From a virus, in the IMG/VR virus record IMGVR_UViG_3300038856_000046, positions 1 through 30,924 of that record: a stretch of DNA of 30,924 bases. One strand, 5' to 3'. The notes beneath the pieces were generated by a model. It made no database searches and was not told the DNA's origin. It saw only the letters and a program-made list of their open reading frames with translations. The translations under genes and the position numbers were made by a program. Below are positions 1 through 7,959 of the stretch, one piece after another. The number at the start of each line of letters is the position of its first letter. The first letter of the stretch is position 1.

Positions 1-237
1 GTTAATGTTTTTCATGCTAAATCAGATTTAGACACTTCAAAAGTTGCGCAGCATCACACCTTGGGACCGGGAGCAAATCAGTCTAGTCCTGGAGCTCATA
101 AACATGATGGGAGAGATTCGAAGTTATTACTTAGAGGGGAATTCCCATCATTCCCCCAATCAGCTTCACTTATCCCAACTCAGGCAGAAGTAGATGCCTG
201 TATCCAAGCGTTAAGATTCTTAGGAGCAGGACAGTAA
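1..237 (+). CDS. Partial virion protein, C-terminal 78 aa
   Basis: The reading frame is open from the first base of the window and stops with TAA at 235-237, so the gene begins upstream. The visible part has a His-rich stretch (HHTLGPGANQSSPG followed by HKHDGRD) and ends in ALRFLGAGQ. The pattern HHTLG...PG.H.HDG recalls C-terminal parts of phage head or tail proteins of Gram-positive phages; this is recalled family resemblance, not a search result. It precedes the packaging genes on the same strand, which fits a structural role. It has no start in the window. It could be a tail-fibre-type protein or a capsid decoration protein. Confidence 0.6.
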   Translation, partial: VNVFHAKSDLDTSKVAQHHTLGPGANQSSPGAHKHDGRDSKLLLRGEFPSFPQSASLIPTQAEVDACIQALRFLGAGQ

Positions 238-299
238 CTATTTCGGAAGGTGTGTAAGATAGTGAAGATTGAGGGCGCTGTAGCGGCAGGAAGATACAC

Positions 300-395
300 A
301 TGATAGATATCCTAGTAGGATTGGGTGTAGGACTTCTAATCGTAATTATATGCATATTTATTGCTTTTGTCCTTGCTGGTGGAGTGTATAAATGA
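300..395 (+). CDS. Small single-pass membrane protein, 31 aa
   Basis: ATG at 300 follows an AGGAAG ribosome-binding sequence about 8 bases upstream and ends in TGA that overlaps the next ATG (ATGA at 392-395). The product is almost one hydrophobic helix (residues about 4-27, containing VGLGVGLLIVIICIFIAF) with a short GGVYK tail. No family is recognised. The good ribosome-binding site and the junction typical of this genome support it despite its size. It is probably a small membrane protein of the packaging operon with unknown role. Confidence 0.5.
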   Translation: MIDILVGLGVGLLIVIICIFIAFVLAGGVYK

Positions 396-529
396 CGGAT
401 CATGAGGAGCCAGAGCATAAATCTTGGTGTTTGTTAGTAAGATATCCTAATATTAGGGAATTACATTTCCCTTGGTGTAATTGTCAAGAATTACAACCTA
501 CTATAAAGAGTAAGAAAAATGTTAGATGA
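392..529 (+). CDS. Small Cys-containing protein, 45 aa
   Basis: It starts at ATG 392, overlapping the previous stop, and ends at TGA 527-529, overlapping the terminase start by 11 bases. The protein contains three cysteines (SWCLLV, then FPWCNCQ) and a basic C-terminus. The C-x-C pair could bind metal, but no family is recognised. Being between partial tail-gene sequence and the large terminase, it may occupy the place of a small packaging protein, but it is too short for a normal small terminase. Confidence 0.4.
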   Translation: MTDHEEPEHKSWCLLVRYPNIRELHFPWCNCQELQPTIKSKKNVR

Positions 530-1967
530 ACTATTACGAGCTGTAGCGGACGGTCTTAATAATGCGTCTAAGAGACCTAATTTCTTAAACTATATCCCAC
601 ACAAGGGAGCTCAGACTGATTTTCATAAGTCAGATTCTATAGGACGTCTTTTATTCGGATCAAATAGATCCGGTAAAACAGTTGCTGGAATTGTAGAAGA
701 TTGCTGGTGGCTTTGCGGAGAACACCCCTACATAAAAACTCCCGAACCCCCGATTTATGGGAGAATCATCACAGTTGACTTCCCTAAAGGAGAGAAAGAA
801 ATCATTGAGCCAGCTCTTAGACAATGGTTACCTCCTTCTAAATTAAAGAACGGAAGTTGGGAAGATAGCTATCATAAAGCGAGTCATAAATTAACTCTTC
901 GTAATGGTTCTCGACTAGAAATTATGACACATGATCAGGATTTAAATGCCTTTGCAGGAGTTTCAAGACACTTTTTGCATGTGGATGAAGAATGTCCTAA
1001 AGCCATCTTTACAGAATCTCGTTTACGTTTAGCTGATACTAATGGTCATTATTGGATTACAATGACGCCAGTAGAAGGCTTAACATGGATTTACGATAAG
1101 ATGCTAGATAGAGAGCTGAAGTCTCTAGAGAAATTTCACATCGACGTCAGAGATAATCCTCATATTTCGGAGGCAGCACGAGAAACAATAAGAGATGAAC
1201 TTGATGACGAAGATGCTGAAATCAGAATTGGGGGCCTTTTCCACCCCAAAGGTGGTAAGATTTTTAGAGAATTTAATCCTTTAAAACATATAATACCTGC
1301 GGGGATGCCTCCTCGTAGTTGGACCTTTATGGTTAGTATTGATTCAGGAATTAATAATCCTACAGCAGTCCTTTGGCAAGCGATTAGTCCTGAAGGTCTA
1401 GTTATTACTTTTTATGAGCACTATCAGTCAAATATGACTGTAAGACAACATGCTGAGAGAATTCATGCAATTAACAAAGAATTAAAAATTGTTCCTATGC
1501 TTTATATAGGTGACCCTGCGATGGGACAACGAAATATTGTAACAGGCAGCACTGTTTTTCAAGAATACAGAAATTATGATATTAATGTTATGCCAGGTAA
1601 GAAAGATCCTGCTGGTGGTATTTCTAAAATGAATGATTATTTTAGACACGACTTATACTACATAACAGAAAGATGTCCAAATACAATTCGAGAGTTTAGG
1701 ATGTATAGTTGGAAGACTTATGATTCTCCAAAAACTACAGATAAGAACAATAAAAGAGAAGAACCTCAAAAGAAAAACGATCACTGTCCTGATAGTGCTC
1801 GTTACTTCTTCTCTCTCATGCCAGAAATTGACGATTCAGTTCTAGTTAGAAAGAAGCCTTTAAACTGGTCTAAGACAGAGACTAATCCTTCAGAATATCC
1901 TTGGCATGTTGATACAAATCTTGTTAGACCTACGAAAGAATATCAGTACGGTTGGGGAGAAGTGTGA
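519..1967 (+). CDS. terL: Terminase large subunit
   Basis: This is the ATP-driven DNA packaging motor and headful or cos nuclease, acting at the portal vertex. At 482 aa it has the usual length. Walker A is GSNRSGKT at residues 47-54, Walker B is FLHVDEE at about 152-158, and MTP near 181 fits the coupling motif. The C-terminal RNase H-fold nuclease is marked by VSIDSGINNPTAV, YIGDPA and HCPDSARYFF, which supply the acidic residues. No small terminase is recognisable in the window. The gene is followed by a GTGA overlap with the next gene. A copy of the repeated word GCTGTAGCGG sits at 540-549, encoding AVA at residues 8-10. Confidence 0.95.
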   Translation: MLDELLRAVADGLNNASKRPNFLNYIPHKGAQTDFHKSDSIGRLLFGSNRSGKTVAGIVEDCWWLCGEHPYIKTPEPPIYGRIITVDFPKGEKEIIEPALRQWLPPSKLKNGSWEDSYHKASHKLTLRNGSRLEIMTHDQDLNAFAGVSRHFLHVDEECPKAIFTESRLRLADTNGHYWITMTPVEGLTWIYDKMLDRELKSLEKFHIDVRDNPHISEAARETIRDELDDEDAEIRIGGLFHPKGGKIFREFNPLKHIIPAGMPPRSWTFMVSIDSGINNPTAVLWQAISPEGLVITFYEHYQSNMTVRQHAERIHAINKELKIVPMLYIGDPAMGQRNIVTGSTVFQEYRNYDINVMPGKKDPAGGISKMNDYFRHDLYYITERCPNTIREFRMYSWKTYDSPKTTDKNNKREEPQKKNDHCPDSARYFFSLMPEIDDSVLVRKKPLNWSKTETNPSEYPWHVDTNLVRPTKEYQYGWGEV

Positions 1968-2578
1968 AGCCTGAGGAGTTTATGGCAAAATACAATCGGT
2001 TGCCCACCGAAAATGATTGGGTGTACATTAGAGAAATAGAGAGGAAGAAACTTATGTCTAAGTTTCATGTAGGAACCAGACCTTTGATGCATCCTGGCAG
2101 ATGTATGGGATGTCTTAGTAATTCGGAAGATGGGAGGAAATATGTAGATTTAGGTTGTGACATTCAGGAATATATTAATGAGGTAGGAGTCGATCTTGGT
2201 AGACTCTATATTTGTAGCTTCTGTATTAAAGAGTTGAGTAATCTACTATTTCCGCCGCAGGCGGGTGTAGCGGCTCCTCCCACTATAAAAGATGATGATC
2301 GACCTAAATTAGATCAAATTCTTGCAGGTCTAAATATAATTACAGAATTTTTGTCTTCTAAGGAGAATGTAAGTGGAAACAACAGTCCTTCTGATTTTGA
2401 TAATTCTTCTAGTAGCATTGCTGATCCACCAATCGTTAACTCCAACACAGGGTCAGAAAACAGCGGAAAAGATGATCGAAATACTTCAGAATCAGAATTA
2501 CCAGTTACTGAACAGGATACAAGCTCCCACGTTCCCAGCCTTGAGGAGCTTCTTGGACGACGAGAAGTTACAAGTTGA
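1964..2578 (+). CDS. Zinc-binding-type protein between terminase and portal
   Basis: The product is about 204 aa if started at GTG 1964, which makes the GTGA overlap with the terminase stop that this genome favours. ATG 1982, preceded by GAGGAG, is an alternative. Two Cys pairs, CMGC and CSFC, are about 45 residues apart with an extra CD between them, the pattern of a zinc ribbon or treble-clef finger. The C-terminal third is low-complexity, rich in Ser, Asn and Asp, and coincides with an overlapping gene in another frame (2373-2729). No family is assigned. A DNA-binding packaging accessory role is possible but inferred. Confidence 0.7.
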   Translation: MKPEEFMAKYNRLPTENDWVYIREIERKKLMSKFHVGTRPLMHPGRCMGCLSNSEDGRKYVDLGCDIQEYINEVGVDLGRLYICSFCIKELSNLLFPPQAGVAAPPTIKDDDRPKLDQILAGLNIITEFLSSKENVSGNNSPSDFDNSSSSIADPPIVNSNTGSENSGKDDRNTSESELPVTEQDTSSHVPSLEELLGRREVTS

Positions 2579-2729
2579 TACTAAATATTCGCCTGATGAT
2601 GCTGGTGAGGCGGAAAGAGCTTTAGGAGTAGGGGTCTATGACGATACCGACGAAAGAGAAGAGTTCGTCAAAGAAGGTTTATTTGGAGTCGACAGGTCTA
2701 TTCTTGGAGAAAGGGAGACAAGCAGATAG
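2373..2729 (+). CDS. Overlapping small membrane protein, 118 aa
   Basis: GTG at 2373 is preceded at 8 bases by AAGGAG, a better ribosome-binding site than many certain genes here have. The product opens with a hydrophobic helix (VLLILIILLVALLI, about residues 5-18), then a helical stretch with coiled-coil character (AEKMIEILQNQNYQLLNRI), then an acidic tail rich in D and E. It shares 206 bases with the Ser-rich tail of the upstream gene and 92 bases with the portal start, each in a different frame. Only about 59 bases are unique to it. It may be a real overprinted gene; the alternative is a shadow frame. A topological parallel is a small holin- or spanin-like membrane protein, but nothing specific is recognised. 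Confidence 0.45.
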   Translation: METTVLLILIILLVALLIHQSLTPTQGQKTAEKMIEILQNQNYQLLNRIQAPTFPALRSFLDDEKLQVDTKYSPDDAGEAERALGVGVYDDTDEREEFVKEGLFGVDRSILGERETSR

Positions 2730-4746
2730 ACTTAGAGAACATTTAGCAGGTGTAGCGAGAAATCTTTTTAATAAGGTACAGTCAGAACGGTGGCGTCAAG
2801 AGCGCCAGTGGTACATGAATTTATCTTTTTATTATGGACAGCATCATTTTGTTTGGAGAAATGCTAGAGGAGCACCTAGAGGTACTTTTGATCTGCATTT
2901 ACCGGAAGCACCTTATTGGCGTGTAAGACCTGTAATTAATCAGGTTAGAAAAGTTTGTCGTAGAGATATGTCTCGATTGACTTCTCAGAAGCCTAATGCT
3001 TTTATCATGCCTGCTAGTTCTGAAGATAGAGATATTTTTGCAGCACAGGCTGGTGAAGCAATTTGGGATAGTCTTTGGCGGCGACTTGCTTTTAAACAGA
3101 TTATGAGAGAAATTGCTTTTTGGCAAGTTGTTTGTGGTAATGGATTTTCAAAGCAATGGTGGAATAGTAGTAAACAAGATCCGACAAATCCTGGAAAATT
3201 TGGTGACGTACAAATTGATCCAATTACTCCTTTTCATATTTATGTCCCTGATCTTAAAGAAACTAAGCTTCAGAGTCAGCCATATTTATTTCACGCTAAA
3301 ACTGTAACTAAAGAGTATGTAAAAAATACTTTTGGAGTGGATGCTGCAAGCAAGGCACACAGCATCGTGGATTCTAATATGCTTAGTGTTATGGGTATTA
3401 ACAATAAGCCAGATAAAGAAGATACTACTATTATTCTTGAAATGTGGGTTAATGCAGGAGTCTTAAAAGAATTTCCTGATGGTGGTATGTTAACAGTTGC
3501 AGATGATAAAGTTGTGCAGGGACAAGTTGGACACGTTTATAACCATGGAGAATATCCTTACTCGAAATTTGATGGAATTCCTACAGGAAAATTTTATAAT
3601 GAATCTATTCTAGTTGACCTGATTCCCTTGCAAAGAGAACTTAATAGAACCCGAGGACAAATTATTGAAGCAAAAAATATTATGTCAAAACCTCAAATTG
3701 CGGCCGAGCGTGGATCACTCGATGCGCATAGAATTACGTCTGAGCCAGGATTAGTTATATTTTATAAGCCAGGATATAATCCTCCAAAACCAATGCCTTT
3801 ACAGAATCTCCCTTCATATGTAACTGAAGAAGTGAATAGAATTTATACAGACATTGCAGACCTATCCGGTCAGCATGAAGTTTCAGAAGGAAAAACGCCT
3901 CCTGGAGTAACTGCGGCTGTAGCGATTTCTTACCTTCAGGAACAAGATGAATCTCTTATTTCAAGTTATTTTGATTCTGAAGAAGAAGGAATTCAAGATA
4001 TTGCTAGGCAGTGTTTAAGCTATGTGAAAGATTACTGGGATGAGCCTCGAACAGTTCAAACTGTCGGAATGGATAGAACTTTTGATGTTCAAACATTCTT
4101 AGGTTCAGATTTACGCAGCAATACAGATATTAGAGTAGAAGCAGGCTCTATGCTACCTAAATCTAGAGCAGCTAAACAAGCCTTTATTATGGATCTAATG
4201 AACAGTGGATTTATTCCTCCAGAAAAAGGTCTAGAAATTCTGGAACTTGGTGGTGTTGAAAAGCTTTATGAAGAAATTCAAGTAGATCAGCGACAGATTC
4301 AGCGCGAAAATCTAAAGATGAGAGTTGTTAAACCTGAAGATGTTATGGCGCATATTGAGGCATGGAATCAAAAACCTCTAGAGGAGCGTTCTGACCCTAT
4401 TACCAAACAGCCATTACCTCCACCACTTATTATTCCTGTAAATAATTATGATAATCATCTTTTACACATTGAAGGACATAATAGATATCGCAAGACTCAG
4501 GCTTATGAAATGGCAGATACTTTAGTGAAGCGACTTTTTGATGAACATGTTCAAAACCATAAAGATGCTCTAGTTGCTCCAGAAAATTTAAACGCACCTG
4601 CTCAGCTTGGCCAGCCTCTAGGTTCTCCTGTACCCTCTACAGCAGGACCAGGGCCAGAAAGCGGACTAGATCCGTCTCAGGTACAGCCTAACGGCTCCGG
4701 TCCTGCCTCTGTAGGGTCCGGAGATGTGACTCAAGGAGGTATGTAG
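2638..4746 (+). CDS. Portal protein (P22-like family)
   Basis: This forms the dodecameric ring at the capsid vertex through which DNA is packaged and ejected. The 702-aa length, the early RQERQWYMNLSFYYGQHH segment, the central NRTRGQIIEAKNIMSKPQ helix region and SGQHEVSEGKTPPGVTA fit the P22/podovirus type portal family. The C-terminus (from about residue 660) is a Pro, Gly, Ser-rich tail. ATG 2638 has AGGAG 9 bases upstream; no later start in frame has a better site, so the start overlaps the preceding frame by 92 bases. It lies directly after the terminase group and before scaffold and capsid, the normal order. It contains two copies of the repeated word (2749 and 3916). Confidence 0.9.
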   Translation: MTIPTKEKSSSKKVYLESTGLFLEKGRQADRLREHLAGVARNLFNKVQSERWRQERQWYMNLSFYYGQHHFVWRNARGAPRGTFDLHLPEAPYWRVRPVINQVRKVCRRDMSRLTSQKPNAFIMPASSEDRDIFAAQAGEAIWDSLWRRLAFKQIMREIAFWQVVCGNGFSKQWWNSSKQDPTNPGKFGDVQIDPITPFHIYVPDLKETKLQSQPYLFHAKTVTKEYVKNTFGVDAASKAHSIVDSNMLSVMGINNKPDKEDTTIILEMWVNAGVLKEFPDGGMLTVADDKVVQGQVGHVYNHGEYPYSKFDGIPTGKFYNESILVDLIPLQRELNRTRGQIIEAKNIMSKPQIAAERGSLDAHRITSEPGLVIFYKPGYNPPKPMPLQNLPSYVTEEVNRIYTDIADLSGQHEVSEGKTPPGVTAAVAISYLQEQDESLISSYFDSEEEGIQDIARQCLSYVKDYWDEPRTVQTVGMDRTFDVQTFLGSDLRSNTDIRVEAGSMLPKSRAAKQAFIMDLMNSGFIPPEKGLEILELGGVEKLYEEIQVDQRQIQRENLKMRVVKPEDVMAHIEAWNQKPLEERSDPITKQPLPPPLIIPVNNYDNHLLHIEGHNRYRKTQAYEMADTLVKRLFDEHVQNHKDALVAPENLNAPAQLGQPLGSPVPSTAGPGPESGLDPSQVQPNGSGPASVGSGDVTQGGM

Positions 4747-4748
4747 TA

Positions 4749-5141
4749 GTGACCACTACTCATGTAATGATGGATACAGCTAATGTAATTAGCTTTCCTG
4801 CTGGAGATAGAGGAGCTACTCCTAAAGCAGAATCTTCAATTCCTGCGGGAGCAGTTATTGCCTTATCTAGTTTAGCGCAGATGGATGTTGCACTTTTAGC
4901 TGCCGGTGATTCTCAGGTTTATCTCAATAGTTTAACTATGAATGATAAAGTTCATAGAATTAGAGACATGATTGAACGTGGAATTATTGTTTCTACAGAT
5001 TTCTTACCTGCTGCTGTTATTAGTGCAAATACTGATCCTGTGGCAGAAGTACATCCTTTTGGAACTGTCTGGATTAATGAGCTAACGCCAGAAGCTTTTC
5101 AAACGCCGGGTGGTGGCGTATGGGTTTCTATTTGGGTTTAA
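4749..5141 (+). CDS. Head-region structural protein, 130 aa, unknown
   Basis: GTG 4749 is preceded by a near-perfect AAGGAGGT 7 bases upstream, which decides the start and suggests strong translation. The protein is Ala-rich in the middle (VIALSSLAQMDVALLAAG) and ends with a Gly/Trp segment (PGGGVWVSIWV). It lies between portal and scaffold, so a head-completion or decoration function is possible. No family is recognised. The predicted high expression would fit a virion component. Confidence 0.65.
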   Translation: MTTTHVMMDTANVISFPAGDRGATPKAESSIPAGAVIALSSLAQMDVALLAAGDSQVYLNSLTMNDKVHRIRDMIERGIIVSTDFLPAAVISANTDPVAEVHPFGTVWINELTPEAFQTPGGGVWVSIWV

Positions 5142-5150
5142 GGAGAATAA

Positions 5151-5279
5151 ATGGTAGCTATCTCTTATGGAGAGTATGGCAAAAGTGATGTAGAAAAGAA
5201 GAAAAAGAAAAAGAAAAGAGAAGATTTTTCCGAAGAGGCGTTAAAAAGACGTCTCTCTAGTAGAAAGAATAGTTATTGA
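5151..5279 (+). CDS. Lys-rich small protein, 42 aa
   Basis: ATG 5151 has AAGGAG at 5140-5145. The protein begins MVAISYGEYGKSD, then has a run of seven lysines followed by an Arg/Ser-rich tail, and stops at TGA 5277-5279, sharing one base with the scaffold start. It is too basic and repetitive for fold recognition. A nucleic-acid-binding or capsid-internal role is possible. The A-rich run could slip during replication or translation, but no fused product with the next gene is apparent. Confidence 0.55.
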   Translation: MVAISYGEYGKSDVEKKKKKKKREDFSEEALKRRLSSRKNSY

Positions 5280-6097
5280 TGCAAACTTTTAGCCAGGGCG
5301 GTAACGTACAGCTAGATAGTTCCTTGGATAATCAACTAGGTATGGGTGGACCTGACGAGGAAATTACTCCTGCTAATTCAGGTATTCCTTTAGTTGAAGG
5401 TGGAAATCCTGCATGGAATGATTTTCTTCAGTATGTTCCTGAGGACAAAAGACAAGAAGTTGTTCCTACTCTAAAGCAGTGGGATGAACATGTAAATAAA
5501 ATGCGAGCTGATTATGAGCCTTGGAAGAATTTAGGGACTACTCCTGATCAAGCTGAACAAGCTATTAAAGTTAAAAACTTGATTGAATCTCAACCCCAAG
5601 CTGTTTATGAGCGTTTAGGTGAATATCTAGGAGTCAGTACCAAAGAAGCGAAGAAAATTGTAGAAGAAGAGGCTAAGAAAGAAACAGAAACAGCACCAAC
5701 AGGGACTCCAGATTTAGAGAAGCTTCAAAATACAGTTAATTACATGGCACAAATTTTATTAGCTCAAAAGCAGGAACAGGAATCCACTGAAGCAGAAAAA
5801 GCAGAAGATGCTAAATTAGATGCTGCTCTTAAAGAATTGAAAAAGAAATATGGTGATTTTGATGAAGAAGAAGTTGTTATGCGTGCTGTTCATAGAGGAT
5901 TATCTGTAGAAAAAGCTCTAGAAGAGTGGAAAGCTAAGGAAGCTGAAATTCTTAAGAGAAGACCAGCTCCTTGGTTGCTAGGCGGTGGTGGAGAAATTCC
6001 TTCACCTACTACAGACCCGCGTAAGTTGGATCGTAAGGCAACTAAAGACTTAATTGCTCAAACGATTCATCTTGCAAACATGGAGGGAAATAAGTAA
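5279..6097 (+). CDS. Capsid scaffolding protein
   Basis: This guides procapsid assembly and is normally released before or during DNA packaging. The 272-aa product is acidic and highly helical. It has an N-terminal flexible segment, a long charged coiled-coil-prone region at about residues 105-220 (many E, K and Q), and a basic C-terminal helix (DPRKLDRKATKDLIAQTI) of the type that contacts the coat protein. It sits immediately upstream of the major capsid gene. I use ATG 5279 rather than the in-frame TTG three bases earlier. Identification rests on composition and position. Confidence 0.8.
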   Translation: MQTFSQGGNVQLDSSLDNQLGMGGPDEEITPANSGIPLVEGGNPAWNDFLQYVPEDKRQEVVPTLKQWDEHVNKMRADYEPWKNLGTTPDQAEQAIKVKNLIESQPQAVYERLGEYLGVSTKEAKKIVEEEAKKETETAPTGTPDLEKLQNTVNYMAQILLAQKQEQESTEAEKAEDAKLDAALKELKKKYGDFDEEEVVMRAVHRGLSVEKALEEWKAKEAEILKRRPAPWLLGGGGEIPSPTTDPRKLDRKATKDLIAQTIHLANMEGNK

Positions 6098-6099
6098 GT

Positions 6100-7314
6100 A
6101 TGTCTACAACTATGGCTACGGTTGATAATATCCTTAAGGAAATTATCGAACCACGAGTTAGAGACCAGCTCCAGAGCGAAATGGTTGCAGCAAAACGAAT
6201 TGAAGGCTCTAGTGAAGGTGTTTATACCACTAATACTGGTGGTAAGTATGTTAGATTTGCAACTCGGGTTAGCCGCAACCATGGTATTGGTGCTAGAAAT
6301 GAAAATGAGCCTTTGCCTACTGCGGAAACTCAGGGTTATGAAGATGCTCAGGTTAAACTGAAGTATTTTTACGGATCAATCCAGCTTACTGGTCAGGTTT
6401 TTCAGCTTGCTGAGAAAGATCCTCAAGCTATTGCAAGTGCGCTGGATCAAGAAGTTAATGGTGTTACGGAAACGCTAAAGAAAGATATTAACCGGCAGAT
6501 GTACGGAACTAATGCCGGTATTCTTGCTACTTCTTCAGTCAGTTCTGCGGCGCAGGATGAGTTTCACACAACCAATGCTCAGTATTTAGAGCATGGTATG
6601 GTTGTGGATGTTTATGATGAAGTTGGAGCTATTCCTGCAACGGGTTCTAAGCGCAAAATTATTGATATTGATGATACTGTAGATCCTATTGTAGTTACTT
6701 TAGATGCTGCGGTAGGTGAAGTTATTGATATTAATTATGAACTAACTCGTCATGGAAGCCGTGGTAAAGAAAAGACTGGCTTTGCTCAGATCACTAATAT
6801 CTCTGGTGCTTTTGATGCACTTTACACTATTGAACATAAAGTCTGGACTGCCAATATTGACTCAACTGGTGGTGCTGTTACTGAGGGTCGCATGAGGCAG
6901 ATGTGTGACAGAATTAGACGGCGGGGTGGAGGTAATCCTTCCGTTATTTTCTGTGATGATGGCATCCAGAGAGCTTATGCTAACCTTTTAGCTCAGCAGA
7001 GACGCTACACCAATACTACTACCTTTAAGGGTGGTTTCTCGGGCATTGCCTTTACAACTAGCAATGGTGAGATTCCCGTTGTTGTTGATTTCGACTCTCC
7101 TCCTGCTACTATGTGGTATATTAATGAGGGTGAGCTTCGCTATTATAACGATGGTGATTGGTCGTGGCTCGATAGAGATGGTAGTCGGTGGAAGCAGGTT
7201 ACAGACGCTAATGGCGAGTATGATGCTTATAGGGCTACGCTTTATAAGTATTGTGATATCGGCACCTTCCGCCGTAATGCTCATGGTGTGCAGACAGGAC
7301 TGACTCCCGCGTGA
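6100..7314 (+). CDS. Major capsid protein
   Basis: The 404-aa product follows the scaffold by two bases. The N-terminal part (VDNILKEIIEPRVRDQLQSEMVAAKRIEGSS in outline) resembles the N-arm and E-loop region of HK97-fold coat proteins of the N4-gp56/P22-like kind, followed by KYFYGSIQLTGQ and a long alpha/beta domain ending RNAHGVQTGLTPA. The stop overlaps the next gene by four bases (GTGA). Codon use here is somewhat richer in G and C ending codons than the neighbouring genes, as expected for the most expressed virion gene. The family choice is by pattern, not alignment. Confidence 0.85.
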   Translation: MSTTMATVDNILKEIIEPRVRDQLQSEMVAAKRIEGSSEGVYTTNTGGKYVRFATRVSRNHGIGARNENEPLPTAETQGYEDAQVKLKYFYGSIQLTGQVFQLAEKDPQAIASALDQEVNGVTETLKKDINRQMYGTNAGILATSSVSSAAQDEFHTTNAQYLEHGMVVDVYDEVGAIPATGSKRKIIDIDDTVDPIVVTLDAAVGEVIDINYELTRHGSRGKEKTGFAQITNISGAFDALYTIEHKVWTANIDSTGGAVTEGRMRQMCDRIRRRGGGNPSVIFCDDGIQRAYANLLAQQRRYTNTTTFKGGFSGIAFTTSNGEIPVVVDFDSPPATMWYINEGELRYYNDGDWSWLDRDGSRWKQVTDANGEYDAYRATLYKYCDIGTFRRNAHGVQTGLTPA

Positions 7315-7535
7315 CAGATCCTACGTATTCTGGAGAAGGTTCGTTACAGGATCAGATGATGGCAGGATTAGTTATTCAAGGATTTACGACAGGTTCACTT
7401 GCAGATAGAGAGCGTGAGAGATTAACTGCTAAACTTGTACTATCTGAGGCTGTAGCGGCTACCTTCAGTATATCGGATCTTTATGAATTAGCTAATGAAA
7501 CAAACAGATTAATGGGGCTGCATCCAGATGAGTAA
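7311..7535 (+). CDS. Small head-assembly region protein, 74 aa
   Basis: It starts at GTG 7311 in a GTGA overlap with the capsid stop. The protein is helical: GEGSLQDQMMAGLVIQG, then RERERLTAKLVLSEAVAATFSISDLYELANETNRLM. No family is recognised. Its location right after the capsid gene matches small connector or completion proteins. A copy of GCTGTAGCGG at 7449-7458 encodes its AVA. Confidence 0.65.
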   Translation: MTDPTYSGEGSLQDQMMAGLVIQGFTTGSLADRERERLTAKLVLSEAVAATFSISDLYELANETNRLMGLHPDE

Positions 7536-7959
7536 AGCAATTATGTTAGAAGATGGGAGTTGGGTATCTGAGAGATTCTATCAATTGTCAGAAATTCTAC
7601 AGGATTATGATAAGAATTTAGAGTTAAGATGGATACCTCCAGACAAAAGAGAAACTAAGTTTGAAAAAGCTAATCCTTATGTAATTGTTGATACTAGAAC
7701 AGAAACAATTGTTAAATATGTGTCAGAAAGAGATGAGCCTCATTTAGTTTTAGCTGAAATTTTTGGAATGGATAATATCCATAATGATCCTATAAGAAGG
7801 TTGGCTGATCAAAATGCGGCGATAGCAACATTTAAATTAAAAGAAAAGATAGATCATAGTGAGGCTTTACGCGATGAAATGAATTTCTTATTTGGAAATC
7901 AAAAAAGTAGAATTAAACATAATGGAGTTTGGTATGACGATGAAATGCGGCGATTGTAA
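7528..7959 (+). CDS. Conserved-type phage head-tail region protein, 143 aa
   Basis: It starts with ATG 7528, overlapping the previous gene by 8 bases, and ends in TAA overlapping the next ATG. The sequence has an N-terminal beta-prone part (GSWVSERFYQLSEILQDY), a segment NPYVIVDTRTETIVKYVSE, and a helical acidic/basic C-terminus ending GVWYDDEMRRL. This arrangement is reminiscent of small structural proteins found between capsid and connector genes in podovirus-like phages. No activity is predicted. Confidence 0.65.
   Translation: MSKAIMLEDGSWVSERFYQLSEILQDYDKNLELRWIPPDKRETKFEKANPYVIVDTRTETIVKYVSERDEPHLVLAEIFGMDNIHNDPIRRLADQNAAIATFKLKEKIDHSEALRDEMNFLFGNQKSRIKHNGVWYDDEMRRL

Noticed and set aside
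170-418. Open frame on the - strand near the left end
   Set aside because: It is antisense to the partial virion gene and the small membrane gene, has an unnatural Thr/Pro/Leu composition and no ribosome-binding site.
459-487. TTGACA on the - strand upstream of the terminase
   Set aside because: The -10 at the right distance (GTAATT) is poor and no leftward gene follows.
1964-2729. Programmed frameshift fusing the zinc-type protein with the 2373-2729 frame
   Set aside because: No slippery heptamer is seen at the frame junction, and the second frame has its own GTG with a strong ribosome-binding site.
6988-7303. Open frames on both strands within the capsid gene
   Set aside because: Shadows of the major capsid gene; composition is hydrophobic and irregular, and the capsid frame has clear codon bias.
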